Shown here piece by piece: positions 8,997-18,400 of a stretch of 36,554 nt of DNA. The stretch comes from Bacteroidota bacterium (GTDB lineage: Bacteria; Bacteroidota; Bacteroidia; Chitinophagales; Saprospiraceae). Location of the stretch: contig JAKQLF010000135.1 of the NCBI GenBank assembly GCA_029567325.1, forward strand, positions 1 through 36,554, given 5' to 3'. Positions within the stretch are counted from its first letter, which is position 1. The number at the start of each line of letters is the position of its first letter. The position numbers were made by a program, and so were the translations under genes. The notes beneath the pieces are model-generated. The model was not told the origin of the DNA. It did no database searches and was given only the letters and a program-made list of their open reading frames with translations.

Positions 8997-9052
8997 TAAA
9001 AGTAGCTCAACAAGATAGTCATACTTTCCCTTTAATCGACAAATCACTTATT

Positions 9053-9066
9053 ATTTGGTACCAAAT
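9053..9066. promoter_or_regulatory. 14-bp palindrome between divergent peptidase genes
   Basis: ATTTGGTACCAAAT is a perfect palindrome in the 232-bp gap between the tricorn-like gene (start 8967, minus) and the prolyl oligopeptidase gene (start 9200, plus). Its central position makes it a candidate shared operator. Chance occurrence in AT-rich DNA is possible but unlikely at this length. Confidence 0.35.
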
Positions 9067-9140
9067 GAATATAATTTTGAAATTGAAAAAGTTTTTGGAC
9101 CATTGCTTAAAGGAAAATTTCAATTTCTCCATAAACATGA

Positions 9141-9148
9141 TACTTTTG
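9141..9148 (+). promoter_or_regulatory. Candidate -7 box for the prolyl oligopeptidase gene
   Basis: TACTTTTG matches TAnnTTTG and lies 51 nt before the ATG at 9200. Downstream in the leader are two small inverted repeats (GACAA...TTGTC at 9147-9167, and TGGTT-TTT-AACCA near 9170-9182). Confidence 0.3.
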
Positions 9149-9199
9149 ACAACATAAACTATATTGTCGTGGTTTTTAACCATGTTGACCTCGTAAAGT

Positions 9200-11281
9200 A
9201 TGCAAAGAATGAAAAAATTAATGATCGGATTTATGTTATTAAATACTGCTGTTATGAGTATTGCACAAGATAATGACCCCTATATTTGGCTAGAAGAAGT
9301 GGAAAGCCCAAAGGCCTTGGCTTTCGCCGAAGAGCAAAGTACTAAGACTCTCAATGTGTTAATGGCTAATCCTGAATATCAGAAAATCTATGATAATATT
9401 CTTAAAGTCGTCAATTCTAAAGATCGCATCATTTATCCAAACCTGAATGGTGCATTTATGTACAATTTTTGGCAGGATGAAAAAAATCCAAGAGGAATTT
9501 GGAGAAGATGCACCAAAGAAAGTTATGAATCTAAGAGCCCAGTTTGGGAAACACTTTTGGACTTGGATGTGCTTTCTGAAAAAGATGGCATAAAGTGGGT
9601 ATATAAAGGAGCCAGTGGCCTATATCCAAAATACGATCGATTTCTATTGAGGCTTTCTAGAGGTGGTGGCGATGCTGTGGTGATTAAAGAATTTGATGTA
9701 AATACAAAAACATTTATTGAGGGTGGTTTTCAATTGGCTGAAGCTAAAGGTTCTGCTGGATACCTAGATGTAGATCATGTAATTGTTTCCTCAGATTTCG
9801 GTCCAGGTACCATGACAAGTTCTGGATATGCCAATCAAGTCAAACTTTGGAAAAGGGGTACAGATATTTCTACTGCTCAATTGATTCATGAAGGAAATGT
9901 AGAGGACGTTTCTTCTTTTGGCTATGTGATGAGGGACGGTGACGTCAAGTATTTAATCATTGGTCGTTCGCCTACTTTTTATACCACAGAAGAATATGTT
10001 TTTGACAATGGCAAAAAAATAAAATTGGATCTTCCAGATGATTCACAAATATCTGGTTTGCTACACAACGAATTGATTGTGTTGTTGAAATCAGAATGGG
10101 AAGTAATGGGTCAAAAATATCCTCAAGGATCTTTGATCAGCCTTGATTTCAAAAAGTTGATCAAAAATGAAAAACTGATCAAGACCATTTTCACACCTGA
10201 TGAAACTGCAAGTATTGATGGAATTTCAACCACCAAAAACAAACTCCTGCTCAATGTGCTGAGAAATGTAAAAGGTGAATTACATATTTTTTCAATTGAA
10301 GGTGGTAAATGGCTCGGTAAAAAGGTTGAAGCACCAAATTTTGGAACCATTTCCCTTGCTGATGCTGATGAATTTTCAGACCAATATTATGCTTCTTTTA
10401 CTGATTTCCTTACACCAACTACGCTTTACAAGGGAGATGCAGAAAAAAACACTTTTGCAGTGCATCAATCGCTGCCTGCTTTTTTTGATGGCAGTAAATA
10501 CAAAATTGATCAATCATATGTGAAATCTACTGATGGTACCATGGTACCTTATTTCATCATTTCCAAAAATGGTATAGTTTTAGACGGAAAGAATCCTACC
10601 CTATTGTACGCATATGGTGGTTTTGAAGTTTCAATGACGCCATCGTATTCTGCTTCCACAGGACTGAATTGGCTAGAAAACGGAGGCACTTATGTGTTGG
10701 CAAATATCAGAGGCGGTGGAGAATTTGGACCTAAATGGCATCAAGCTGGCTTGAAAGAAAAACGTCAAATCGTATATGATGATTTTCATGCGGTAGCAGA
10801 AGATTTGATCAAAAAGAAAATTACTTCACCTGCGCACTTAGGTATAATGGGTGGTAGTAATGGAGGTCTTTTGATGGGTGTGGCCTTCACACAACGTCCA
10901 GAGTTATACAATGCAGTTGTCTGCCAAGTTCCATTATTGGATATGAAAAGATACAACAAATTACTTGCTGGTGCTTCTTGGATGGGGGAATATGGCAATC
11001 CAGATCTACCTGAAGAATGGGCATTCATCAGCAAATATTCTCCATACCAAAACCTCAAATCAGGGGCAAAATATCCAGAAGTTTACTTTGATACTTCCAC
11101 TAGAGATGACAGAGTTCACCCAGGTCATGCCAGAAAAATGGTCGCCAAAATGATGGACATGGGCTATAAGGTGTACTATTATGAAAATACAGAAGGTGGC
11201 CACGGTGGATCGTCTACCAATGAACAAAGAGCTAAATGGGGTGCGCTGGAATACTCCTATTTGCTCATGAAATTGAAGTAG
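9200..11281 (+). CDS. Prolyl oligopeptidase family serine peptidase (S9), secreted
   Basis: 693 aa from ATG 9200; a second ATG at 9209 (MKKLMIGFMLL) is an equally good start. Signal peptide to about residue 23 (VMSIAQ). It continues DPYIWLEEVES, the usual S9A opening, then a seven-bladed propeller (about 80-410) and an alpha/beta hydrolase domain (about 420-693). The catalytic triad is visible: Ser553 in GGSNGGLLM, Asp636/637 in TRDDRVHPG, His668 in EGGHGG. The length is near the family norm of about 700. It should cut short peptides after proline, here outside the cytoplasm. The divergent tricorn-like peptidase and the palindrome between them suggest joint control. It converges with the small gene ending at 11297, only 15 nt away, with no clear terminator. 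Confidence 0.94.
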   Translation: MQRMKKLMIGFMLLNTAVMSIAQDNDPYIWLEEVESPKALAFAEEQSTKTLNVLMANPEYQKIYDNILKVVNSKDRIIYPNLNGAFMYNFWQDEKNPRGIWRRCTKESYESKSPVWETLLDLDVLSEKDGIKWVYKGASGLYPKYDRFLLRLSRGGGDAVVIKEFDVNTKTFIEGGFQLAEAKGSAGYLDVDHVIVSSDFGPGTMTSSGYANQVKLWKRGTDISTAQLIHEGNVEDVSSFGYVMRDGDVKYLIIGRSPTFYTTEEYVFDNGKKIKLDLPDDSQISGLLHNELIVLLKSEWEVMGQKYPQGSLISLDFKKLIKNEKLIKTIFTPDETASIDGISTTKNKLLLNVLRNVKGELHIFSIEGGKWLGKKVEAPNFGTISLADADEFSDQYYASFTDFLTPTTLYKGDAEKNTFAVHQSLPAFFDGSKYKIDQSYVKSTDGTMVPYFIISKNGIVLDGKNPTLLYAYGGFEVSMTPSYSASTGLNWLENGGTYVLANIRGGGEFGPKWHQAGLKEKRQIVYDDFHAVAEDLIKKKITSPAHLGIMGGSNGGLLMGVAFTQRPELYNAVVCQVPLLDMKRYNKLLAGASWMGEYGNPDLPEEWAFISKYSPYQNLKSGAKYPEVYFDTSTRDDRVHPGHARKMVAKMMDMGYKVYYYENTEGGHGGSSTNEQRAKWGALEYSYLLMKLK

Positions 11282-11296
11282 GGCACTGGGTAATTA

Positions 11297-11545
11297 CTAG
11301 AATTTCAAAACGAAAGAGGAGTCTTTGGATAGCTCTATCTGGTAAATTTTTGATAAACCATCATAATTTACTCCAATCTCGTATTGCCCCAAACTGCCAT
11401 CCGTCATTAATGCTGCTTCACCTGTTTCATCGGTTATTCCAGCCAATTCGGCAAACTGACCAGGAGCTTTTCTGATGGAAACAATGGCATCAACAACTGG
11501 GCTCCTGTCCATTTTATTGATTATTTTTAAGATGATTTCATTCAT
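11297..11545 (-). CDS. Small carboxypeptidase-regulatory-like (beta-sandwich) protein
   Basis: 82 aa from the ATG at 11545; a start at 11602 would add 19 hydrophobic residues (MAIMLPFLFLSFQIKNKAF), but the shorter form MNEIILKIINKMDRSPVVDA is a natural domain beginning. The sequence follows the pattern of carboxypeptidase regulatory-like/transthyretin-like folds: PVVDAIVSIRKAPG, then GITDETGEAAL and YEIGVNYDG. These are usually single beta-sandwich modules of larger proteins; a stand-alone copy without a signal is unusual. It lies 110 nt downstream of the trypsin-like protease on the same strand, so co-transcription is likely, and it could be a partner or inhibitor of that enzyme (inference). 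Confidence 0.6.
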   Translation of the reverse strand: MNEIILKIINKMDRSPVVDAIVSIRKAPGQFAELAGITDETGEAALMTDGSLGQYEIGVNYDGLSKIYQIELSKDSSFVLKF

Positions 11546-11655
11546 AAATGCTTTGTTTTTGATTTGAAAGGAAAGAAAAAGGAATGGCAGCATGATCGCC
11601 ATTCCTTCAAATCCAAATCGTTAAAAAAAATGATCAAACACTTCCTGTTATTACT

Positions 11656-12630
11656 TTATAAACCTTGATTCTTCCAAGAGACAAGATTGTTGAAAACGGC
11701 AGTAACAATGCGGGTAGCGCTGTTTCCAGAAGAAGCACCATTGGTATGAATACCAACTGCATATCTTTTACCTCCGGTCAATATCCAAACTGGAGCACCG
11801 CTTTGCCCTCCATAAGTATCAATATTGTAATAAATGACTCTGGTTGAGACACTCTTTGTTCGTTGCGCCATGTACCATTGTTCGTTTCCTCCTTTGTCAC
11901 CTGGGTAACCAGATAAATTGAGGTTTGCTGCTTTCAAAAAAGCATCATTTTTTACCGCTATGCCAAAAGAACCTGTGAGGTTACCCAAATTGGTATTTGC
12001 CGGTAAAATGATAGCTCCATAATCGTGGTTTCTGGATCTACTATTTACCCAGCCTTGTGTACTTCTGAATGAAGTGCCTACAGCAGAACTGTAAGGTCTC
12101 AAGGCACCATTGAGGCCAGGAATTACTTCAACAGACCTTACCCAGCCACCTTCATTGTGCATGTAAACACAATGTCCAGCAGTAATTACTGTTCTTTTGC
12201 TGATCATCCATCCGGTGCCAATGAATCTTCTCCCGTTTTTTGTCGTAATTTTCAAAGCACAAATTGCTCGCCACGGATAAACATTGGTTGCATTGATTTT
12301 GATGCGATTGTCAGCTCCTATGATTACTTCTGCAGATTCAGTCGCGCTTATACCATCAGCAGGAGCATAGCTGCCATAAAAAGCATCGAGAATTGGATCA
12401 TCAGTTACGTATGAACTCATGCTTTCAATGCCGTCGACCTCAAATTGGCCATAAGACTTACTTTCACCTGAATTAGTGCTAGAAACCTCGGCATCCATCG
12501 CTTGGGCCTGATCCTGAGCTTCTTGCGGGTCAATTTCAAATTCGGTTTTTTCTTGGTCAGATACCAAATTTTCATCTACCAATACGTCATCGTAGAAGTT
12601 TTCTACGCCGTTTGATTTTTTAGTTGCCAT
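11656..12630 (-). CDS. V8/trypsin-like serine protease without signal peptide
   Basis: 324 aa, ATG at 12630. Residues 1-105 are an acidic, Gln/Ser/Glu-rich extension (MATKKSNGVENFYDDVLVDE...) with no signal peptide or membrane segment, probably a propeptide or targeting region. The chymotrypsin-fold domain starts near residue 115 (NVYPWRAICALKI). The triad is visible: His in TVITAGHCV (about 154), Asp in NHDYGAIILP (about 205) and Ser in YGGQSGAPVW (about 278). The GTGWMISKRTVITAGHC and SGAPVW forms are those of glutamyl endopeptidase/V8-like enzymes, but specificity cannot be read off. The lack of a signal suggests intracellular action or a non-classical export route. A small beta-sandwich protein gene follows. 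Confidence 0.88.
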   Translation of the reverse strand: MATKKSNGVENFYDDVLVDENLVSDQEKTEFEIDPQEAQDQAQAMDAEVSSTNSGESKSYGQFEVDGIESMSSYVTDDPILDAFYGSYAPADGISATESAEVIIGADNRIKINATNVYPWRAICALKITTKNGRRFIGTGWMISKRTVITAGHCVYMHNEGGWVRSVEVIPGLNGALRPYSSAVGTSFRSTQGWVNSRSRNHDYGAIILPANTNLGNLTGSFGIAVKNDAFLKAANLNLSGYPGDKGGNEQWYMAQRTKSVSTRVIYYNIDTYGGQSGAPVWILTGGKRYAVGIHTNGASSGNSATRIVTAVFNNLVSWKNQGL

Positions 12631-12663
12631 AATTATAAAATATTTTGGGGTTAATTAATAAGG

Positions 12664-12671
12664 CAAATTTA
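12664..12671 (-). promoter_or_regulatory. Candidate -7 box for the trypsin-like protease gene
   Basis: Minus-strand TAAATTTG matches TAnnTTTG, 34 nt before the ATG at 12630. A TTTG upstream has a 28-nt spacer, longer than expected. Confidence 0.3.
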
Positions 12672-12960
12672 TGGCTATTCGTAAGTGGTAATAAAGGGGC
12701 AAACGACCTTATATATGGAGCTTTAAAACGGTAATCAAAGTGTGGAAAACCATTAATATGAACTATGAAACACAATTTTTCGGAAGTAATTTTAAATATT
12801 CCTTTGGAGGAGAGACCTGTGCCTACCAGTTTGTATGTTTGTTGAGAGACGAAAGTTCAATAAATGGCACCAATCCATATTAGCTTGCAAAAAAGCAATC
12901 ATTTCTAAATAATCTTTAATACAGACCTTTATCAAGCATGCCAAAAATCTGCATGTAATG

Positions 12961-12990
12961 ATTCAAATCATCTCTGGTGATGATTTGAAT
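12961..12990 (+). terminator. Hairpin, terminator or operator upstream of the Crp/Fnr gene
   Basis: ATTCAAATCATC (12961-12972), loop TCTGGT, then GATGATTTGAAT (12979-12990) form a perfect 12-bp stem. TTTTATTATT follows, so it could terminate a short plus-strand transcript that includes the 41-codon ORF. It also sits 25 nt before the candidate -7 box of the next gene, so an operator role is equally possible. Confidence 0.45.
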
Positions 12991-13014
12991 TTTATTATTC
13001 AACCAACTGTTTGA

Positions 13015-13022
13015 TAATTTTG
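13015..13022 (+). promoter_or_regulatory. Candidate -7 box for the Crp/Fnr gene
   Basis: TAATTTTG matches TAnnTTTG, 18 nt before the ATG at 13041, implying a very short leader. No well-spaced -33 TTTG was seen. Confidence 0.3.
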
Positions 13023-13040
13023 CTTGTTTAAACTCTATTT

Positions 13041-13763
13041 ATGAACGATCACTGCTTCTCCACAGAGTCCAATCATTGTGCTGGTTGTCATTCTTGTACA
13101 AGTAATCATAATCCTCAATTTGCAGGACTTGACAATGACAGAAGACAACTAATAGATCAAAATCGCAATAAACTCAAGTATAAAAAAGGAGAAATCATCT
13201 ATAAAGAAGGTATTTTCCCCAGCAAACTTTTCTGTCTGAATCGAGGTAAAGTAATGATCATGAAAGAAGATGATCACGGCAATGCAATCATCACCAATTT
13301 ATTCAAAGGCGTGTGTTTTCTAGGCATTTCGGAATTTGTCTTACAACGACCTTATGAGACAAAGTGTATTGCACTTGAAGATTGTGAAATCTGCCTCATC
13401 CATGGTAAAACAGCCTTAGATTTTATTTCTGACAACAAGGTTTTTGCAGGCCGAATCATGGCAGAACTGGCCAATCAATTTCACAATGCGAATGCCCTCA
13501 TGTTGACAATGTCCAAAAAAAACATGGAGGCCAGACTCGCAGCAACATTATTGGATCTCCTCAAGTTATTTGGGAAAGACTCAAATGGTTTTCTGGATGT
13601 ATATTTAAAACGATCTCATTTGGCTCTCCTCAGTCATATGAGCGAGGCCAATCTCATTAGAAACCTCAGTGAGTTTCAAAAAATGGGACTTCTAGGCCTT
13701 GAGCAAAAAAAAATAAAAATACAACAATTAGAAAAATTGGAGAGAATCGTAAATTTATCTTAA
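13041..13763 (+). CDS. Cys-rich Crp/Fnr-family transcription regulator
   Basis: 240 aa. The N-terminus has Cys5, Cys13, Cys16 and Cys19 (HCAGCHSC), recalling the N-terminal cysteine cluster that binds the [4Fe-4S] centre in FNR, though the spacing differs from E. coli FNR. Residues 30-150 are a cyclic-nucleotide-binding-like beta roll (KKGEIIYKEGIFPSKLFCLNRGKVMI). A long dimer helix follows (about 150-175), then a winged HTH (RSHLALLSHMSEANLIRNLSEFQKMGLLGL, split about 205-230). Further Cys lie within the sensor domain. It is probably a redox- or oxygen-responsive activator or repressor; cluster binding is inference. It precedes the cytochrome c peroxidase gene by 169 nt, the most likely target. 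Confidence 0.88.
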   Translation: MNDHCFSTESNHCAGCHSCTSNHNPQFAGLDNDRRQLIDQNRNKLKYKKGEIIYKEGIFPSKLFCLNRGKVMIMKEDDHGNAIITNLFKGVCFLGISEFVLQRPYETKCIALEDCEICLIHGKTALDFISDNKVFAGRIMAELANQFHNANALMLTMSKKNMEARLAATLLDLLKLFGKDSNGFLDVYLKRSHLALLSHMSEANLIRNLSEFQKMGLLGLEQKKIKIQQLEKLERIVNLS

Positions 13764-13903
13764 ATTATTGGTTTTAAATTTATTACACCTGTTAATTTAT
13801 CTAATATATATTAATTTAGTTCCGTTTTACATTAGAAAAAAAAACATGCTAAAAAGCATTTTATAGAGAGCTATTTATCATAAATCCTTCCTTATAGGCA
13901 ACT

Positions 13904-13911
13904 TAATTTTG
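13904..13911 (+). promoter_or_regulatory. Candidate -7 box for the cytochrome c peroxidase gene
   Basis: TAATTTTG matches TAnnTTTG, 21 nt before the ATG at 13933. The same octamer precedes the Crp/Fnr gene (13015-13022). A small inverted repeat ATGCT-AAAA-AGCAT lies upstream near 13847-13860. Confidence 0.3.
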
Positions 13912-13932
13912 GCCTAGATAAAAGATCAAAAA

Positions 13933-15261
13933 ATGATAAAGAAATTCATGCTCTGTACTGTAATAGCTGTAACAGTTTACTCATGTGTACCCGTAGAACC
14001 TTTTGATGATGGCTTAGATGAAACATTATTGAAATATTTATCACAAAATGCACCTACTGGCAATTATGATTATTACATCATGCCAGAAAGTACTGATTAT
14101 GATAAATTACCAAACCAAGACCCACATAACCCGATCACGCAAGCAAAAATCGACCTTGGAAAATTACTATTCCATGAAACAGGTTTAGCCCAGGACTCCA
14201 AACTAGGAGCGTGTTATGAAACCTTTTCTTGCTCCAGTTGTCACATCGGTACCAAGGGCTTTTTACCTGGAAGATTTCAAGGAATTGCGGACGGTGCCGA
14301 AGGTTTTGGTTACCAAGGCAGCAATAGAAGAGTTGTGGAAGGTTACACGCAATATGATCTTGACGCTCAGGGAAATAGACCAATGACCGTCATGAATGTA
14401 ACTTACATGACCAATACCCTTTGGAGTGGCATGTTTGGCGCTAATGACCTCAATGTAGGCACTAAAGCTGTATGGACAGGTTCGGCAGCCGTAAACCACA
14501 CTGGTTATTTTGGATTGGAGGCACAAAATATTGAAGGTATGAAAATTCATAGATTGGCCATCAATGATAAAGTGCTTTATGATTTTGGTTATGCACAAAT
14601 GTTTGATAAAGCTTTTCCAGAGATCGCAAAGGTCAGAAGATATACACCTGTAACAGCTAGTTTTGCACTGAGTGCTTATTTGAGATCAATTCTGACCAAT
14701 AGAGCGCCTTTCCAAGATTATCTCAAAGGTGATAAAACAGCCATTACTGAAAGTCAGAAAAAAGGAGCCATTATCTTTTTTGACAAAGCTGGCTGTGCTA
14801 GTTGTCACAATAGTCCATCCTTTAGCGCTATGAAGTTTTTTGCGCTTGGGACCAAAGACATGTTTGAATTTGGAGGTCTCAATACTTCAGTTGACGATGC
14901 CAGAACAAGAGGTCGGGCCATGTTTACTGGAAGCGAGGATGATATGTTTAAGTTTAAGGTTCCACAATTATACAATCTCAAGGATTATGTTACTTTTTTT
15001 CATGGTAGTAGTAAAAACAGCATCAGAGAAGTGATTGATTATAAACTCAAGGCCAAATCTGAAAATCGACTGGTTGAGGATAAAGATATTGCTCTGAGGC
15101 CTATCACTTTGACAGAAGAGGAAAAAAATCAATTAGAAGATTTTTTGACCAATGCATTGTATGATGATAACATGAAACGTTATATGCCAACATCCATACT
15201 TTCAGGATATTGCTTCCCTAATAATGACAAAACGAGTAAGTTGGATATGGGCTGTCAATAA
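13933..15261 (+). CDS. Di-heme cytochrome c peroxidase-like lipoprotein
   Basis: 442 aa. MIKKFMLCTVIAVTVYSC is a lipoprotein signal with Cys18, so the protein is anchored in the envelope. Two c-type heme motifs are present, CSSCH (Cys100-His104) and CASCH (Cys288-His292), in the arrangement of the bacterial CcpA/MauG family, with ITQAKIDLGKLLFHETGL before the first heme and the typical FKVPQLYNLKDYVTFFHGSS (split) after the second. The family reduces H2O2 with electrons from c-type cytochromes or performs MauG-type oxidations. Its neighbours, a Cys-rich Crp/Fnr regulator and a cytochrome c-containing dehydrogenase-like protein, fit a periplasmic redox module. Confidence 0.9.
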   Translation: MIKKFMLCTVIAVTVYSCVPVEPFDDGLDETLLKYLSQNAPTGNYDYYIMPESTDYDKLPNQDPHNPITQAKIDLGKLLFHETGLAQDSKLGACYETFSCSSCHIGTKGFLPGRFQGIADGAEGFGYQGSNRRVVEGYTQYDLDAQGNRPMTVMNVTYMTNTLWSGMFGANDLNVGTKAVWTGSAAVNHTGYFGLEAQNIEGMKIHRLAINDKVLYDFGYAQMFDKAFPEIAKVRRYTPVTASFALSAYLRSILTNRAPFQDYLKGDKTAITESQKKGAIIFFDKAGCASCHNSPSFSAMKFFALGTKDMFEFGGLNTSVDDARTRGRAMFTGSEDDMFKFKVPQLYNLKDYVTFFHGSSKNSIREVIDYKLKAKSENRLVEDKDIALRPITLTEEEKNQLEDFLTNALYDDNMKRYMPTSILSGYCFPNNDKTSKLDMGCQ

Positions 15262-15421
15262 ACTGACAGTCCATCCATAATTGCTTCACATTTCAGATTT
15301 TATTCCAAAAAAGGTGTCTGAAAGGGCCTCAACATCGGGCTTTGGTCTAATCTTTATCATATCTGACAAGGATTTAGCAAAATTCAATATATTCGCTTTT
15401 TTAATATTTGCTGTAAAGTCC

Positions 15422-18400
15422 ATGTCCATGAATATATCTTATAAAAGCGGTCTTGCTTCGCTGATTTTGACTATTGCCCTCCTCCACTCTTGCCAAAACA
15501 AAGAAGAGATTAAACTGCCAGATTTGGTGGTTATTGAAGAAAATCAAAAAGACATAAAAGCAAGATTTGATGCAGTAAAGGGCAACACACCATTTGTTTT
15601 GGCAGATGGTTTGGATATCCAATTATTTGCGAGCGATTCTTTGGTATTTGATCCAATTGCCATGTCTACAGCTGACGACGGCAGCATTTATATTTCAAGT
15701 ACAAACAGAAACAGTAATAGTGAATTTGATATTAGAGGTCATCAAAATTGGATGACACAGAGCATATCTTTCAAAAGCGTTGAGGATAGGAGGACTTTTT
15801 TAAGGGATACTTTTTCCAGAGAGCGCAGTAAATCAAATGAATATCTTGCAGATTTAAATGAAGATGGTTTTCATGATTGGAATGATCTTGCTGTAGAAAA
15901 AGAAGAAATTTGGAAAATTGAGGACACCAATAAGGATGGGTTTGCCGATAAATCAACCAAAGTTTTTGAAGGATTTAACGAAGAAATTACCGACGTTGCA
16001 GGCGCCTTGCTCATCAGGAAAAACGATGCTTTTATAGGAGTGGGCCCTGACATGTGGAGACTGGAATATTTGTCCAATGGAGCACTAACCGATCCTAAGT
16101 CTATCAGTCATGGATATGCGGTACATATTGGTTTTGGAGGTCATGGTATGAGTGGTTTGATAGAAGGTCCGGATGGGAAAATTTATTGGGGGATAGGCGA
16201 CATTGGTGCAAATCTCACCGACAAGGAAGGCAACAAACATGAATATCCAAATGAAGGTGTCATTGTGAGGAGCAATCCAGATGGTACAGATTTTGAAATT
16301 TTTGCGAGTGGTCTGAGAAATACCCACGAATTTGTCTTTGACCAATATGGTAATCTCATAACTTCTGATAATGATGGTGACCATCCAGGAGAAAGCGAGC
16401 GTCTGGTGCACTTGGTTCAGGGTTCTGATTCTGGCTGGAGAAGTAATTGGCAATACGGGAAATACACAGATCCAGATAATAATAACTATAAAGTTTGGAT
16501 GGATGAGAAATTATTCGTTCCCCGATGGGACAATCAAGCTGCATACATTTTGCCACCCATTATGAATTTTCACAACGGACCCACTGGCATGCAATTCAAT
16601 CCAGGAACTGGACTTGGAAAAGATTGGGTGAATAAGTTCTTCCTCGTCGAATTTGTTGGAAACCCAATAAAATCACCCATTTGGGCATTTGATCTTCAAC
16701 CAAAAGGCGCTTCATTTGAGTTGAAAAGTGAGCAGAATATTTTGAGCGGCATTTTACCAACCGGCATCAAATTTGGACCAGATGGCGCTCTGTATATTGC
16801 AGATTGGGTAAATGGCTGGAATGCAAAAAATGAAGGTCGTATTTGGAAACTAGACGTTACCACCGAAAAAAATGACCTTGCAACGCAAAGAGCAGAAACA
16901 AATAGACTGATGCAATTGGATTACGACAAAGAAGATGTATCTAAATTGAGCAGTTTGTTGGCTTATGAAGATATGCGAATCAGACAAAAAGCACAATTTG
17001 GCCTTGCAAAATTGGGCGAAGCAGGATTAAAAGAATTTATAAAAGTTTTGAATGAAAATGATAATCAATTGGCGAAAATCCACGCCATTTGGGGAATAGG
17101 TCAAATTGCACAAAGTAATAAGGCCGCTGTTTTAAATTTGGTAGGTTTGCTTGATGATCAAGATCCTGAAATCATCGCCCAAGCACTAAAAGTCATTGGT
17201 GATCATCGCCACAAAGATGCAAACATAAAAATAATGGCTTTGCTCTCTCATCCCAATGACCGGGTAAAATTCTATGCAGCAGAAGCATTGGGAAGATCAA
17301 AAGACAGTGCAGCAATAGGCGCATTGATTCAATTTATCAAGACCAACAATGATCTAGATGTATATCTGAGGCATGCTGGAGTACTTGCGCTCAGCAGAAT
17401 TGGAGCGGCTAAAGAAATGGCATTGATGGTCAATGACTCAAGCCCAGCAATGCGCACTGCAGCGGTTTTGGTTTTGAGAAAACTTCAAGATCCTAAAGTG
17501 GCAGTTTTTTTAAACGATGCTAGTGAATACATTGCAACTGAGGCAGCAAGAGCAATCAATGATGATCTTTCTATTGTAGAAGGTCTTCCTTCATTGGCAG
17601 CAATGCTCAATCAATCAAAATTTAGTTCAGAACCCTTGATGCGTAGAGCAATCAATGCTGCACTGCGTATCGGTGATGAAACGTCCCTCAATAGTTTAGT
17701 TAATTATGCAAAACGCAATGACATCAGTGACGTTTTGAGAACTGAGGCCTTGGCTACTTTAGCTACTTGGTCGCAACCTTCAGTTCTAGACAGAGTGGAT
17801 GGCAGATACAGAGGTAAAATTCAAAGAGATCCGGCAGCTATCAATGCTATCGTGAAAGCAAATGCCTCTAGTTTCATCAATAGTAAAAATATACAGACTT
17901 CGATCGCTGGTATCAAACTGGTTTCAAAATTGGGTTTGAGTGATTTCAATCAAACTTTGACTTCTTTATTCAACAGCTCTAAATCTACAGAGGTCAAAAT
18001 TGCCCTCATCCAAGCATTGGCGCAACTTGGTGCTATGGATATCCCCAAAATTGTAGAAAAAGGATTGGCTGATAATCAGGCAGATGTAAGGTCTGCTGCC
18101 ATTAGTATTTTGGATAAAGTAGAAATTCCTCAAGCCAATTTCTTTGGAATCATCAAGCCAATTTTTGACAAAGGAGGCATCAAAGAAAAGCAAAGTTTGA
18201 TCAAGGTATTGGGTAAGTTGCCTATTGAAAAAACAGAAAAAGTTCTTGATGCTGTCGTGGATTTGGCCATCGCAAAAAAATTGGATAATGAGGTGATGCT
18301 TGAACTCAGTGAAACGGTAGAAGGCAGTAATTCTGAAGCACTCAAAACTAAGCTTAAAAAAGTAATCTCTGGAACTGACGAATTAGACGCTTATGCAACA

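Larger units (their letters stand above)
12631..13040. other. Divergent intergenic region with small ORF and hairpin, 410 bp
   Basis: The region lies between the protease (minus) and the Crp/Fnr gene (plus). It holds the protease -7 box (12664-12671), a 41-codon plus-strand ORF at 12758-12883 (MNYETQFFGSNFKYSF..., two Cys, ends NGTNPY) that I cannot assign, a perfect 12-bp hairpin (12961-12990) and the Crp/Fnr -7 box (13015-13022). Whether the small ORF is translated is unknown. Confidence 0.4.

Noticed and set aside
13802-13813. TAATATATATTA palindrome
   Set aside because: Pure AT sequence in an AT-rich gap; expected by chance.
13912-13932. FNR-box-like halves (TAGAT...ATCAA) before the peroxidase gene
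   Set aside because: Imperfect first half and 5-nt instead of 4-nt spacing; not distinguishable from chance in AT-rich DNA.
15252-15269. CTGTCA-ATAAAC-TGACAG hairpin at the peroxidase stop codon
   Set aside because: Only 6 bp, overlaps the stop and has no T tract; too weak to call a terminator.
15281-15421. N-terminal extension of the dehydrogenase/HEAT/cytochrome gene
   Set aside because: The internal ATG at 15422 gives a clean lipoprotein signal; the extension would bury it, and a near -7 box (15402-15410) lies inside it.
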